Shown here: piece by piece, positions 6,836 through 15,193 of the stretch
Layout of the letters: every line of letters starts with the position of its first letter
Numbering within the stretch: position 1 is the first letter of the stretch
Assembly: GCA_020630695.1 (NCBI GenBank)
Contig: JAHDIS010000034.1
Location: 1 to 44,295 of the forward strand
Direction: 5' to 3'
DNA: 44,295 nt
From: Paracoccaceae bacterium
Lineage (GTDB): Bacteria > Pseudomonadota > Alphaproteobacteria > Rhodobacterales > Rhodobacteraceae
Position numbers and translations under genes: made by a program
The notes under the pieces: generated by a model
Databases searched by the model: none
What the model was told of the DNA's origin: nothing
The model's input: the letters and a program-made list of their open reading frames with translations, nothing else

Positions 6836-8904
6836 CGATCAGATCCTCGGTACTGCGCCAACGAAATGCCTTGCTCCACGCAATCGAGCAGCGTTTGAGA
6901 AACCCGCCAGACCAGCGGGTCTTCCTGCGCAAGCACCTGAAGACGTTTAACAATCTGGGGTACCCCGAGTTGATCAGCGTAGTGCATCAACCCGCCGCGC
7001 CAGCGCGGGAACCCATAGCCGAAAACGGTGACCAGATCGATGTCGCGCGCATTTTGGGCAATCCCCTCATGCAAGATATCTGCGGCTTCGTTGATCATCG
7101 CCAGAACCAGACGTTCCTCAATCTCGGGCTCGCTGTAGTCCACCCTGCTGATGCCCGCGAAATGCGCTTCTTCGACCGCCAGATCTGCAACAATCGGATC
7201 TTCGACCTTTCCGTTGCCGCCGGGATATCGATACCAGCCTGCCCCTGTCCTACGGCCCAGTTTTCCCAATTCGACCATACGATCAGCGATTGGAATATAG
7301 CGTCGGTTCGGATCGCGTGTGGCGTCCTGCCTGCGACGATTGGCATGGGCGATATCGAGCCCTGACAGATCCTGCGCCTCGTAGGGTCCCATGGCGTATC
7401 CAAAGGCAACCATGGCTTCATCCACTTCCCATGGGGTTGAGCCATCCATGAAAACTGTATCGGCAGCCTCGCGGTACCGCTGCAAAATCCGGTTTCCGAT
7501 AAAGCCGTCGCAGACCCCCGCCAGAACCGGCACTTTGCGCAACGTCTTGGCCAGAGCATATCCAACCGCCAGAGCGGTCTCTGATGTGGCCTGCGCCCGG
7601 ACAATTTCCAACAGCTTCATGATATGCGCAGGCGCAAAGAAGTGCAGACCCAGCACCCGGGACGGATCAGAAACGCCTGAAGCGATTTCGTTGATGTCGA
7701 GATAAGAGGTATTGGTGGCCAAAATGGCGTCCCGCGGCAAGGCCTGCTCAAGCGCCGTAAACACCGACCGCTTGACCTCCATGCTTTCAAACGCGGCTTC
7801 AATAGCCAGACCGGCCCCCGATGCAGCCTGAAAATCGTCACTCAGCGTCAGGCGGCTTTGCCGATCTTCGGCACCGGCCTGATCAATCAATCCGCGTTTG
7901 AGGCTGGCATCGATGATCTTGTTTACGTTGATGCGCGCCCGGTCCACAGCCTCTTGATCCACCTCAAGCAAGACCACACGCAGCCCGGCATTCAACAGCG
8001 CATAGGCGATGCCCGCGCCCATTGTTCCTCCGCCAACGACTGCAACCTGATCCAATGCCGGGGCCTGTGCCTGCAACCATTTTGGCGGTTTCGCAGCGCG
8101 CTCGGCAAAGAAGATATGGCGCAAGGCGCGTGCCTGATCACCGGTCCGCAAATCCAGAAATGTTTCGCGTTCACGGCTTAGTCCATCGGTCATCGAGGCC
8201 GCGCTGGTCAATTCGACCAGATCTATCGCCCTGAGCGGCGCGATCTGTCCGGCTGACTTTTTGGCAGCCAGAGTACGCGCATCGGCAATGGCCTGTTCGT
8301 TTGGCGCGGGCGCTGGCAGATCACAGATACGTTCAGCCAGTTCGAGCGTGCCGATATCCAGATACTGCGCCATTGCGACCGGGTCATCTGCGATACCATC
8401 AATCAGTCCGATGGCTTCCGCCTGCTGCGCCGTCACAGGTTTTCCGGTGGCGATCATTTCCAGCGCTCGGCGCAGGCCGATCAGGCGGGGCAGACGTTGG
8501 GTCCCACCGGCGCCCGGAACAACGCCCAATGTAACCTCTGGCAGGCCAATGGACGCGCCCGGTGCCGCGATCCGGTACCGGCATGCCAGAGCCAATTCGC
8601 ACCCCCCGCCCAGCGCGACACCGTTGATGGCCGCCACCCATGGCACTTCGCAGGCTTCGATCTGTGCCACAACGTCAGGCAAATGGGGTTCAATCGGATC
8701 CGCATCGAATTCGCGGGCGTCCGCACCCGCTGCAAAGGCACGGCCAGCGCCGGTCAGAATAACCCGAGTCAAACCGGTTTCGGATCCGATCCCGGTCAGA
8801 ACATCGATCAGGCCCTGACGCATTGCCTGCCCGATCGCATTGACCGGTGCGTTGTCCAACGTGACAATCAGCGCAGAGCCCACGCGTTTCGTTGTAACGG
8901 TCAT
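6832..8904 (-). CDS. Fused enoyl-CoA hydratase/isomerase and 3-hydroxyacyl-CoA dehydrogenase
   Basis: 690-residue FadB/FadJ-like protein. The N-terminal crotonase domain has both catalytic glutamates (GGGCE at 103, GLPE at 123) and an oxyanion region. The dehydrogenase half has the NAD motif GGGTMG (291-296) and the His-Glu pair (H421 in LHFFAPAH, E433). AGGAG precedes ATG 8904. It follows boxR by 28 bases on the same strand, so it is likely co-transcribed. In the box pathway the ring-cleaved C6 product must be isomerised or hydrated and oxidised to 3-oxoadipyl-CoA; this enzyme fits those steps (inference). A general fatty acid role is also possible. Confidence 0.9.
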   Translation of the reverse strand: MTVTTKRVGSALIVTLDNAPVNAIGQAMRQGLIDVLTGIGSETGLTRVILTGAGRAFAAGADAREFDADPIEPHLPDVVAQIEACEVPWVAAINGVALGGGCELALACRYRIAAPGASIGLPEVTLGVVPGAGGTQRLPRLIGLRRALEMIATGKPVTAQQAEAIGLIDGIADDPVAMAQYLDIGTLELAERICDLPAPAPNEQAIADARTLAAKKSAGQIAPLRAIDLVELTSAASMTDGLSRERETFLDLRTGDQARALRHIFFAERAAKPPKWLQAQAPALDQVAVVGGGTMGAGIAYALLNAGLRVVLLEVDQEAVDRARINVNKIIDASLKRGLIDQAGAEDRQSRLTLSDDFQAASGAGLAIEAAFESMEVKRSVFTALEQALPRDAILATNTSYLDINEIASGVSDPSRVLGLHFFAPAHIMKLLEIVRAQATSETALAVGYALAKTLRKVPVLAGVCDGFIGNRILQRYREAADTVFMDGSTPWEVDEAMVAFGYAMGPYEAQDLSGLDIAHANRRRQDATRDPNRRYIPIADRMVELGKLGRRTGAGWYRYPGGNGKVEDPIVADLAVEEAHFAGISRVDYSEPEIEERLVLAMINEAADILHEGIAQNARDIDLVTVFGYGFPRWRGGLMHYADQLGVPQIVKRLQVLAQEDPLVWRVSQTLLDCVEQGISLAQYRGSDR

Positions 8905-8932
8905 TGGGAACTCCTGAATAACGACGCGTGCG

Positions 8933-9862
8933 TCAGCCGGTTATGCTGCGCTGGGTTTTCACCGAACGCGCAAAACCGCGGGTTTGAATGATTGCAACCA
9001 ACAGGTCCAGTGCGGCTTCAACCGACTTGCCCGAGGTGTCGACCTGTGCGTGCGCCCGATCATAGAGCGCCTCACGCGCCCGAAGAATGCCGCGCAACTG
9101 CAACATCGCCTCGGGATTGCCTGCCATGGGCCGTTCGTCCCCCTGTGCCCGCACACGTAACATGTGGTCCTCGGGGCTGGCCTTGATCCAAATGGTATGA
9201 AACCCGGCCAGCAAACGGCTGTACGTGGCCGGCTCTGCGACAATGCCGCCTGCCACGGCCAGCATCACGCGATCATGCGAGGCGATCACTCGTTCAAGCG
9301 AGTCTGCCTCGAGCTTGCGGAAGCCTTCGGGCCCGTAGAGCGCCATGATTTCAGAGGCCGCCATGCCTGCCGAACGCTCGATTTCCTTGTTCAGTTCAAC
9401 AAAAGGCATAGACAGCGCCTCGCTCGCGCGTTGACCCAATGTTGATTTCCCGGCGCCGCGCAAACCTACCAGACAAATGCGTTCGGCCCGCTGCATTTCA
9501 GACGCATCCACACTCAGCGCGCGCAGAACATTTTCCTGGGTCTGCGCATCAGCGGCCTGAAACAGGCGCACGAGGCGCAAAATATCCGAACCCCAAGGAT
9601 CGTCTTCGCTGATCAGCCATTCGAGCCGATGGTCAAGCGCATGGGCAACGCGCGTCAGCAGAGCAATGGAGATGTTGCCTTCGCCGCTTTCGAGCTGCGC
9701 CAGATACCGTGCGGACACGCCGGATCGCTGGGCCAAAATACGTCTGGGGATACCTTTGCGTTCCCGGGCCGCCCGCACACGTTCGCCGGCGCGCGCCATC
9801 ACTTCGGACGCTGCGTCCTGCAGCGCATCCTCCAGTTCTGATTTGCCGCCCTCAGCTATCAC
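8933..9862 (-). CDS. boxR: BoxR, XRE-type regulator fused to a shikimate-kinase-like domain
   Basis: 309 residues. Residues about 26-82 are an XRE helix-turn-helix (RRILAQRSGVSARYLAQLESG). Residues about 128-300 form a shikimate-kinase-like domain with Walker A GLRGAGKST (133-141). This architecture defines BoxR/BzdR, repressors that sense benzoyl-CoA through the kinase-like domain in Azoarcus and relatives. The start is GTG 9862, with AGGA 6 bases upstream. A perfect palindrome ATCACGTGAT (9858-9867) covers the start codon and could be an autoregulatory site (weak). Candidate target sites are the GCWCTATWWTGC motifs near 15070, 15182 and 18132. Confidence 0.93.
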   Translation of the reverse strand: MIAEGGKSELEDALQDAASEVMARAGERVRAARERKGIPRRILAQRSGVSARYLAQLESGEGNISIALLTRVAHALDHRLEWLISEDDPWGSDILRLVRLFQAADAQTQENVLRALSVDASEMQRAERICLVGLRGAGKSTLGQRASEALSMPFVELNKEIERSAGMAASEIMALYGPEGFRKLEADSLERVIASHDRVMLAVAGGIVAEPATYSRLLAGFHTIWIKASPEDHMLRVRAQGDERPMAGNPEAMLQLRGILRAREALYDRAHAQVDTSGKSVEAALDLLVAIIQTRGFARSVKTQRSITG

Positions 9863-9935
9863 GTGATGTCCTGTGTGCTTTTGAAATCATCTTGAACCCT
9901 GCAAACCACGGCGGCCAAACCCCCACGGATTTGGC

Positions 9936-10376
9936 CTAACTCTGTCCTGAATCCGGCAATAGCAGCAAGACAACATCGCGTATTTGTTTCGGGGGTGGCT
10001 GTTTGCGAAAGGCCCGTGCTTCGATGAAGACACACGTAAACCGCCCCTCGAAACAAAGCGTGTCATCCTGTTCGCCATCCACCCGAAACGTGATCGAGGT
10101 TTTGCCCAGTCTTTCCGGCCAGACATGGCATAGCAATCTGTGCCGTGGTGTGATGGGGCTCCGGAAATCCATTTCCAGCCGCACAAAGGGCGTGCCAACA
10201 TTCAGGTCCAGTTCCATCTGGTACCAGCCCTCGCCCAAATGCTCTTCCCACCACGCATTGATCGCATCCAAGGCCCAGCCCGGAATATTACCGGTATAGG
10301 CAATCTTGGCCGGGTCGCAGTCGCCCCATGTGATGCGGATCGGATGAATGAACACCTGTTTTGGGCGTGCGGTCAT
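9936..10376 (-). CDS. Acyl-CoA thioesterase (4HBT hotdog fold), probably acting on benzoyl-CoA
   Basis: 146-residue hotdog thioesterase. The 4HBT active-site sequence WGDCDPAKIAYTGNIPGWALDA lies at about 16-37, with the catalytic Asp in GDCD. Family members hydrolyse 4-hydroxybenzoyl-CoA or related aryl-CoAs. It lies 31 bases downstream of boxA on the same strand. Thioesterases next to box genes have been proposed to release CoA when benzoyl-CoA builds up; that role is inferred here from position. No strong ribosome site precedes ATG 10376, which suggests low or coupled translation. Confidence 0.85.
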   Translation of the reverse strand: MTARPKQVFIHPIRITWGDCDPAKIAYTGNIPGWALDAINAWWEEHLGEGWYQMELDLNVGTPFVRLEMDFRSPITPRHRLLCHVWPERLGKTSITFRVDGEQDDTLCFEGRFTCVFIEARAFRKQPPPKQIRDVVLLLLPDSGQS

Positions 10377-10390
10377 CGATCAGCGTCGCT

Positions 10391-10404
10391 TTGCATTTTT
10401 GCAA
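10391..10404. repeat. TTGCA-N4-TGCAA inverted repeat between boxA and the thioesterase
   Basis: A perfect 5-bp inverted repeat, TTGCATTTTTGCAA, lies in the 31-base gap between the boxA stop and the thioesterase start. It contains TGCA half-sites like those reported for BzdR/BoxR operators, but its spacing (N4) differs from the three motif copies in the promoters. It could also be a short mRNA hairpin. Low confidence as a regulator site. Confidence 0.35.
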
Positions 10405-10407
10405 GAC

Positions 10408-11592
10408 TCAATAGGTCTCGACATGGTATCGCCCCTCTTCGCGCATGGTGTCGCGCAAAGCGCCCCACGGTTGACCGATGCTTTCCGCGATATTGGTCAA
10501 GGCGCGTTCAACCCCCTCTTCCATCCCGCGCAAACCGCAAATGTAGATATGCGTGTTTGGGTCAGCCAACAGATCAGCGACCTTGTCTTCTTCGGACATC
10601 ATCCGGTCCTGAACGTATTCCTTGGTCTCGCCCTGACGCGAATAGACCAGATGCTGATCCAGCACCTCTGATGGAATTTTCTTGAGCGGGCCGAAATACG
10701 GCAGGGTTTCCGGGCTGCGCGCTCCGAAAAACAAGGTCATGCCCCCTTCGACTTCGTGCCCCGCACGTTGCCGCCGCATGGTAAAGGCCCGCATCGGCGC
10801 AGACCCCGTACCCGTACAAATCATCAGCAAGCGCGCTTTGGGGTCTTCGGGCAACAGGAACGTTGCCCCGAAAGGTCCGGTGACCTGCACCTCGGCGCCG
10901 GTTTCCAGATCGCATACGAAATTCGAACAAAGCCCCCCCGCCTCACGTTTCACTGTCAGCGACACGTTGTTGTAGCCCGGTCGCTCACCATCGCGCGGGC
11001 TGGAGACGGAATACAGCCGCGGCAGATGCGCATTGCCATCTGCGTCGGTTCCCGGCGGAATGATCCCGACACTTTGACCTTCCAGAACCGGCATAGGGTT
11101 TGCACCAAAATCGAGGATGATGTGGCGAACGTCATGCTCTGGGTCGTCCGTCAGGCTATAGTTGCCCTGAACTTTTGCTGTGACCGGTTTTCCAAGATTA
11201 TACAGGTTGATCGAAGGCTTGGCCGCCGAGCCCGGCGCGCGCGAAGTGCCCCCCGCCCCGGCATGAGCCTCGGCCAGAAGAGCGGCAACCGCATCATCCA
11301 GCGCCTCGGCATCTTCGCCACCGGCTTCCTGCGTGATCTCTTCCTGCTCGGGCAACTCATCCCACCCGAACTGATCTTCGAGCGAATAAGGCTCGGTAAC
11401 CACGCGCCATTCATCGATGGATCCGGTTGGACAAACCGGAATGCAATCCATACAGAAATTGCAGGTTTCGGCGTTAACAACGACGTTGTTGTCATCGTGC
11501 TCGATCGCGCCGATCGGACAGGTCATTTCACACGTGTAGCATCGGATGCAGATTTCCGGATCGATCAGATGTTGCTTGACCGGCTTGTTCAT
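10408..11592 (-). CDS. boxA: BoxA, reductase component of benzoyl-CoA 2,3-epoxidase
   Basis: 394 residues from ATG 11592. Two ferredoxin-type [4Fe-4S] motifs open the protein: C15-x2-C18-x2-C21-x3-C25-P and C44-x2-C47-x2-C50-x3-C54-P. A flavin/NADPH reductase module follows (RLYSVSSPRDG for FAD, MICTGTGSAPMRAF for NADPH). BoxA passes electrons from NADPH to the BoxB diiron oxygenase. A longer frame begins at 11667 but overlaps the small gene upstream; ATG 11592 matches the usual BoxA start. It overlaps the stop of that small gene by 4 bases (ATGA), so translation of the two is coupled. Confidence 0.95.
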   Translation of the reverse strand: MNKPVKQHLIDPEICIRCYTCEMTCPIGAIEHDDNNVVVNAETCNFCMDCIPVCPTGSIDEWRVVTEPYSLEDQFGWDELPEQEEITQEAGGEDAEALDDAVAALLAEAHAGAGGTSRAPGSAAKPSINLYNLGKPVTAKVQGNYSLTDDPEHDVRHIILDFGANPMPVLEGQSVGIIPPGTDADGNAHLPRLYSVSSPRDGERPGYNNVSLTVKREAGGLCSNFVCDLETGAEVQVTGPFGATFLLPEDPKARLLMICTGTGSAPMRAFTMRRQRAGHEVEGGMTLFFGARSPETLPYFGPLKKIPSEVLDQHLVYSRQGETKEYVQDRMMSEEDKVADLLADPNTHIYICGLRGMEEGVERALTNIAESIGQPWGALRDTMREEGRYHVETY

Positions 11593-11759
11593 TGCCCGGC
11601 CCCCTTGTTCAGAACGGCATCTGGCAAGATCATCATTTCGATCAAGGCCTGGCAAATCCCTTTGCAATCGCTGCAGTCAATACAACCGCCAATGCGCCCA
11701 ATGCGTTTCGACAAATGCGTCGTCTTGGGCGCGTCTCCTGCGGAGCGATGTCTCTCCAT
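11589..11759 (-). CDS. 56-residue four-cysteine protein between boxB and boxA
   Basis: A small frame from ATG 11759, preceded by a strong AAGGAAGGA site about 7 bases away, ending in a TGA that overlaps the boxA start (ATGA). The product has a basic N-terminus and GGCIDCSDCKGICQALIEMM, with C26-x2-C29-x2-C32-x3-C36. This is exactly the cysteine spacing of the first [4Fe-4S] motif of BoxA, without the proline after the fourth Cys. I do not recognise a named family. Its place between the oxygenase and its reductase, and the coupling, suggest a Fe-S or zinc-binding accessory to the epoxidase, such as an electron carrier or assembly factor (inference). Confidence 0.75.
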   Translation of the reverse strand: MERHRSAGDAPKTTHLSKRIGRIGGCIDCSDCKGICQALIEMMILPDAVLNKGAGQ

Positions 11760-11832
11760 GCTCTGTCCTTCCTTGGCGTTGCCGTTGATCCGGGCGGCGG
11801 ATGTGTGATCGCGCCGCCCGGTCACTCCGATG

Positions 11833-13284
11833 TCAGGCCATGTGCAGTTTGACGTATTCGAAATCGCCCGGCTTGTTGTCGATGCCGACCTTCGGCGGTG
11901 CGATCCAGCTGGCGAATTTCCCGGGCTCATAGCAGGGCTTCATCAAAGACGTGATGAAATCGCCGTCCGCCTTACTGGGCAGGAATTCATCCCGGCGTTT
12001 TGTCCATTCTTCCTTGGACATGATATCGCCTTCAGGCGTTGTTTCGATGGGTGCAAAGACACCGATCTGGCGGTGGAAGGCCTCGTGCGGCAGGGCCAGT
12101 TCAAACTGAATGCCGGACTTGGCAATTTGCTTGTTCCAGCGCCCCACACCACCCGATGCATCCCGGATATAGTCGTCGCGCAGGCGCATGTTGATCGCCG
12201 TCAGGGCCGGCACTTCTTCGGCAACGATCTGACCGTCCTTGAAGCTGCGCACCACATAGGTGTCGTTGGTCAACATGTGATCGTCGTCAATCCGCTGCTC
12301 CATGTAGCGGCCCTTGATGCCCGAGTTGAAGGCATTGGCAGCGTTGGTCGACATCTCCTGCCCGAACAGATCAAGGCTGAGCGAATAGTGCAGGTTCAGT
12401 TTCTTCTGGATCGTCGGCAGGTCAATCACACCCAGATCGCGGATCTTGCCCACATCATACGGGTCGGTGATGCCATTGGCATTCATCGCCTCAAGCGTGG
12501 CCTGAATGGTCCGGCCAACACCGGTTTCACCCACGAACATGTGGTGCGCTTCTTCAGTCAGCATAAAGCGGCAGGTGCGCGACAGCGGATCAAAGCCAGA
12601 CTGCGCGAGCGACTCGAGCTGCATCTTGCCATCACGGTCCGTGAAGTAGGTGAACATGAAGAACGACAGCCAATCTGGCGTTTCCTCGTTGAAGGCCCCC
12701 AACATGCGTGGCGCTTCGTCCGAACCCGACGAACGGCGCAGCAGATCATCGGCTTCTTCGCGACCATCCTTGCCGAAATATTTGAACAGAAGATAGACCA
12801 TGGCCCACAGGTGGCGGCCCTCTTCGACGTTCACCTGAAACAGGTTGCGCATGTCGTAGAGCGATGGCGCAGTCAGGCCAAGGAACCGTTGCTGTTCAAC
12901 CGAACCCGGCTCTGTGTCGCCCTGAATGACGATGAGACGTTTGAGCATGTTGCGATATTCGCCCGGTACTTCCTGCCACGCGGGTTCACCCTTGTGTGCA
13001 CCCATAGGGATGCGGCGGTCCTCCACCTGCGGTGCCAGCAACACGCCCCAGCGATAGTCGGGCATTTTGACGTAGTCGAATTTCGCCCAGCCTTTGGGGT
13101 CTACCGAGACGGCAGTGCGCAGGTAGACCATGCTTTCCTGAAAGTTCTGCGGGATCAGGTCATTCCACCAGTTGATATATCCGGGGTGCCATTTTTCCAA
13201 CGCTTTCAGCACTTTGCGGTCCGAAGACAAGCCGACGTTGTTCGGAATCTGGGTGTCGTAACTCACATTGATCAGATCGAGCAT
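11833..13284 (-). CDS. boxB: BoxB, diiron oxygenase component of benzoyl-CoA 2,3-epoxidase
   Basis: 483 residues, close to the usual BoxB length. Two EExxH motifs (EEGRH at 154-158 and EEAHH at 244-248) give the ligands of a class I diiron centre. With BoxA and O2 it makes 2,3-epoxybenzoyl-CoA from benzoyl-CoA in the cytoplasm. A GGAG site precedes ATG 13284 at short spacing, directly after the hairpin at 13302-13321. boxC lies 108 bases upstream and the small Cys4 gene 73 bases downstream, so the order is boxC-boxB-orf-boxA. Confidence 0.96.
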   Translation of the reverse strand: MLDLINVSYDTQIPNNVGLSSDRKVLKALEKWHPGYINWWNDLIPQNFQESMVYLRTAVSVDPKGWAKFDYVKMPDYRWGVLLAPQVEDRRIPMGAHKGEPAWQEVPGEYRNMLKRLIVIQGDTEPGSVEQQRFLGLTAPSLYDMRNLFQVNVEEGRHLWAMVYLLFKYFGKDGREEADDLLRRSSGSDEAPRMLGAFNEETPDWLSFFMFTYFTDRDGKMQLESLAQSGFDPLSRTCRFMLTEEAHHMFVGETGVGRTIQATLEAMNANGITDPYDVGKIRDLGVIDLPTIQKKLNLHYSLSLDLFGQEMSTNAANAFNSGIKGRYMEQRIDDDHMLTNDTYVVRSFKDGQIVAEEVPALTAINMRLRDDYIRDASGGVGRWNKQIAKSGIQFELALPHEAFHRQIGVFAPIETTPEGDIMSKEEWTKRRDEFLPSKADGDFITSLMKPCYEPGKFASWIAPPKVGIDNKPGDFEYVKLHMA

Positions 13285-13301
13285 TGCATTTCTCCTGTAG
13301 A

Positions 13302-13321
13302 GGCACGCGCAGCCGCGTGCC
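13302..13321 (-). other. GC-rich hairpin just upstream of the boxB ribosome site
   Basis: GGCACGCG (13302-13309) and CGCGTGCC (13314-13321) form an 8-bp perfect stem with a 4-base loop in the boxC-boxB gap. On the transcript it stands a few bases before the GGAG of boxB. No T-tract follows, so it is not a terminator. It could protect a processed boxB-boxA message and set the ratio of BoxB to BoxC (inference). Confidence 0.55.
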
Positions 13322-13392
13322 CGGTAAACGTCAATGCGGGCACCGATATCCGGGGTCCCGCAGGGTGCGTGGGTGATGGCGACCTAGATCGC

Positions 13393-15054
13393 TCAGACAC
13401 GCTCCATGTTGTATTCGCCGCGCTGGCCGGTGCCGTAGCGTTGCAAGGCGCCCTCCGGACCAACCGCATTCGGCCTGATGAAAATCCAGTTCTGCCAAGC
13501 GGTCAGGCGCCCAAAGATGCGCGTTTCCATTGTCTCAGGACCCGCAAAGCGCAGGTTGGCTTCCATTCCCGTCATGGCATCAGGGCTAAAGCTTGCCCGT
13601 TCCTCCATGAAAATCCGGATTTCGTCTTCCCAATCGATGTCATCGAGGATCATTGTGACCAGCCCCAATTCGTCGGCGTCTTCAGCCTCCAGCGGCTCGC
13701 CCTTGGACTCTTCGGCGCGCACAAGCGCATCAGCATTGCCAAGGAACCGGGTTTGAAGCCGGGTCAAACCATTGCCCATCACAAGCGGCCCAAAATTTGA
13801 GTCGCTCAGCGTTACTGTCGCCATGGGACGGTTGTCACCTTCGAATTCATCTTCCATCATATAGCTGCGATCGGCCGCCCAGAGCAGCTCAGCCAGCACA
13901 CCTGCGAAGCACGAGCCGTGCTCGACCAGACAGACCATCGACCGGGATGTGACATCGACGCGTTTCAGCACGCGCTTCCAATATTGCGTAACCTCATTGG
14001 CCAGCCAGTGCTGCGGCGCGCCGGTCACAACGGTTTCGTGCGCCAGAAATGCCTCGGGATCACCCTGTGTCTTGAAAACCATCAACCCAAGTTCCGGCTC
14101 ATTCAGCCGCAGGTGCAGGATCGCGTCATCCAATTCGCGAGCGAGACGCAAAAGATAGGCCTGATCGCCCTGAGCAGCAAAAGCATCCATATCGGCCGGC
14201 GCGGCTTCTTCAGGACCCTTCAAGCTGATCGTGACCTTGCGGCCCGCCCTGTCTGCCTCGACTTCTACCAAAGAATAGCTGACCGATCCATCGTCGTGGA
14301 ATGTCCGATCCAAGGGTCCAAGCGTGATGCCTTTGGCAACGTCCGCCTTGGCCGAGCTGGCCGCAAAGGCCTGCGCGCGCTCCTCCACGGCATCGTCGAA
14401 TTTCGAGTTGGGGAACACTTCGTCAACCAACCCCCAATCCTTGGCGCGCTTGCCCCGCACACCTTCTTCTGTTGAGCAGAAGACATCAGCCAGATCGCGT
14501 CGCACCTTGCGTTTGTCTGTCACACGGGTCAATCCGCCGGTGCCTGGCAAAACCGCCAACAAAGGCGCCTCGGGCAACGAAACAGAAGAGCTGCTGTCGT
14601 CGGTCAGCATGATGTGATTACACGCAAGCGCCAGCTCATATCCGCCACCTGCGCAAGATCCTTTGACCGCCGCGATGTATTTCTGCCCGCTGTCCGCTTC
14701 GGCCGCTTCAAATGTATTTCGCGTCTCATTGGTGAACTTGCAGAAGTTCACCTTGTGGCTGTGCGCCGCGCCGCCCAGCATTCGGATGTTCGCACCTGCG
14801 CAGAATATCCGATCTTTGCCGGACTGCATGACCACGACCTTGACCTCAGGGTGCTCGAACCGCATGCGCTGCACGATGTCCGCCAGCTCGATATCCACTC
14901 CCAGATCATAAGAGTTCATCTTGAGCTGGTAGCCCTCGAACAACCCACCATCTTCATCCACGTCCATCGTCAGGCGCGCGACCGGCCCGTCATAGCTCAC
15001 CTTCCAGTGGCGATAGCTTTGCGGATCAATTTGAAACTCGATGCGCTTGGACAT
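13393..15054 (-). CDS. boxC: BoxC, 2,3-epoxybenzoyl-CoA dihydrolase
   Basis: 553-residue member of the crotonase family with the long BoxC architecture. The N-terminal crotonase part contains CAGANIRMLGGAAHSHKVNF and GSCAGGGYELALACN; the C-terminal extension ends in WIFIRPNAVGPEGALQRYG. BoxC opens the epoxide ring hydrolytically, giving 3,4-dehydroadipyl-CoA semialdehyde and formate. AGGGAGAG precedes ATG 15054. It is the first gene of the box operon; its 131-base upstream gap holds two copies of the motif shared with the benzoate-CoA ligase promoter. Confidence 0.96.
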   Translation of the reverse strand: MSKRIEFQIDPQSYRHWKVSYDGPVARLTMDVDEDGGLFEGYQLKMNSYDLGVDIELADIVQRMRFEHPEVKVVVMQSGKDRIFCAGANIRMLGGAAHSHKVNFCKFTNETRNTFEAAEADSGQKYIAAVKGSCAGGGYELALACNHIMLTDDSSSSVSLPEAPLLAVLPGTGGLTRVTDKRKVRRDLADVFCSTEEGVRGKRAKDWGLVDEVFPNSKFDDAVEERAQAFAASSAKADVAKGITLGPLDRTFHDDGSVSYSLVEVEADRAGRKVTISLKGPEEAAPADMDAFAAQGDQAYLLRLARELDDAILHLRLNEPELGLMVFKTQGDPEAFLAHETVVTGAPQHWLANEVTQYWKRVLKRVDVTSRSMVCLVEHGSCFAGVLAELLWAADRSYMMEDEFEGDNRPMATVTLSDSNFGPLVMGNGLTRLQTRFLGNADALVRAEESKGEPLEAEDADELGLVTMILDDIDWEDEIRIFMEERASFSPDAMTGMEANLRFAGPETMETRIFGRLTAWQNWIFIRPNAVGPEGALQRYGTGQRGEYNMERV

Positions 15055-15069
15055 GTCATCTCTCCCTGT

Positions 15070-15081
15070 GCACTATTTTGC
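15070..15081 (+). promoter_or_regulatory. Candidate BoxR site C, proximal to boxC
   Basis: GCACTATTTTGC matches the consensus GCWCTATWWTGC that I derive from this window. It lies directly upstream of the boxC ribosome site, 16-27 bases before the start codon. It is embedded in a wider GTGC...GCAC inverted repeat (15068-15085). Repressor binding here would block transcription start or elongation (inference). Confidence 0.5.
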
Positions 15082-15181
15082 GCACCAAAATTTCACTTAT
15101 TGCAAAGTAGCACTCAAAACCCATCGATCAAGCGCACTTACCTACAAAGTATCAATTTATTACAGCAACTTACCGAGTATA

Positions 15182-15193
15182 GCATTATAGTGC
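15182..15193 (-). promoter_or_regulatory. Candidate BoxR site A, distal to boxC, with -10-like TATAAT
   Basis: On the - strand this reads GCACTATAATGC, matching the shared consensus and containing a perfect TATAAT. It lies 128-139 bases before boxC and overlaps the last codons and stop of the DUF309 gene. Next to it, GTGCATC-N3-GATGCAC (15190-15206) is a 7-bp perfect inverted repeat with further TGCA half-sites. I found no good -35 element at the right distance, so the exact start of transcription is open. Confidence 0.55.

Noticed and set aside
9858-9867. Palindrome ATCACGTGAT at the boxR start as a firm operator
   Set aside because: Ten-base palindromes are common by chance and it differs from the GCWCTATWWTGC motif; kept only as a remark.
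11593-11667. Upstream extension of boxA
   Set aside because: It overlaps the small Cys4 gene and does not match the usual BoxA N-terminus, which begins just before the first Fe-S motif.
11830-13800. Long open frame (656 codons) on the + strand
   Set aside because: It lies opposite boxB and the end of boxC, which are certain; the product has shadow-type composition.
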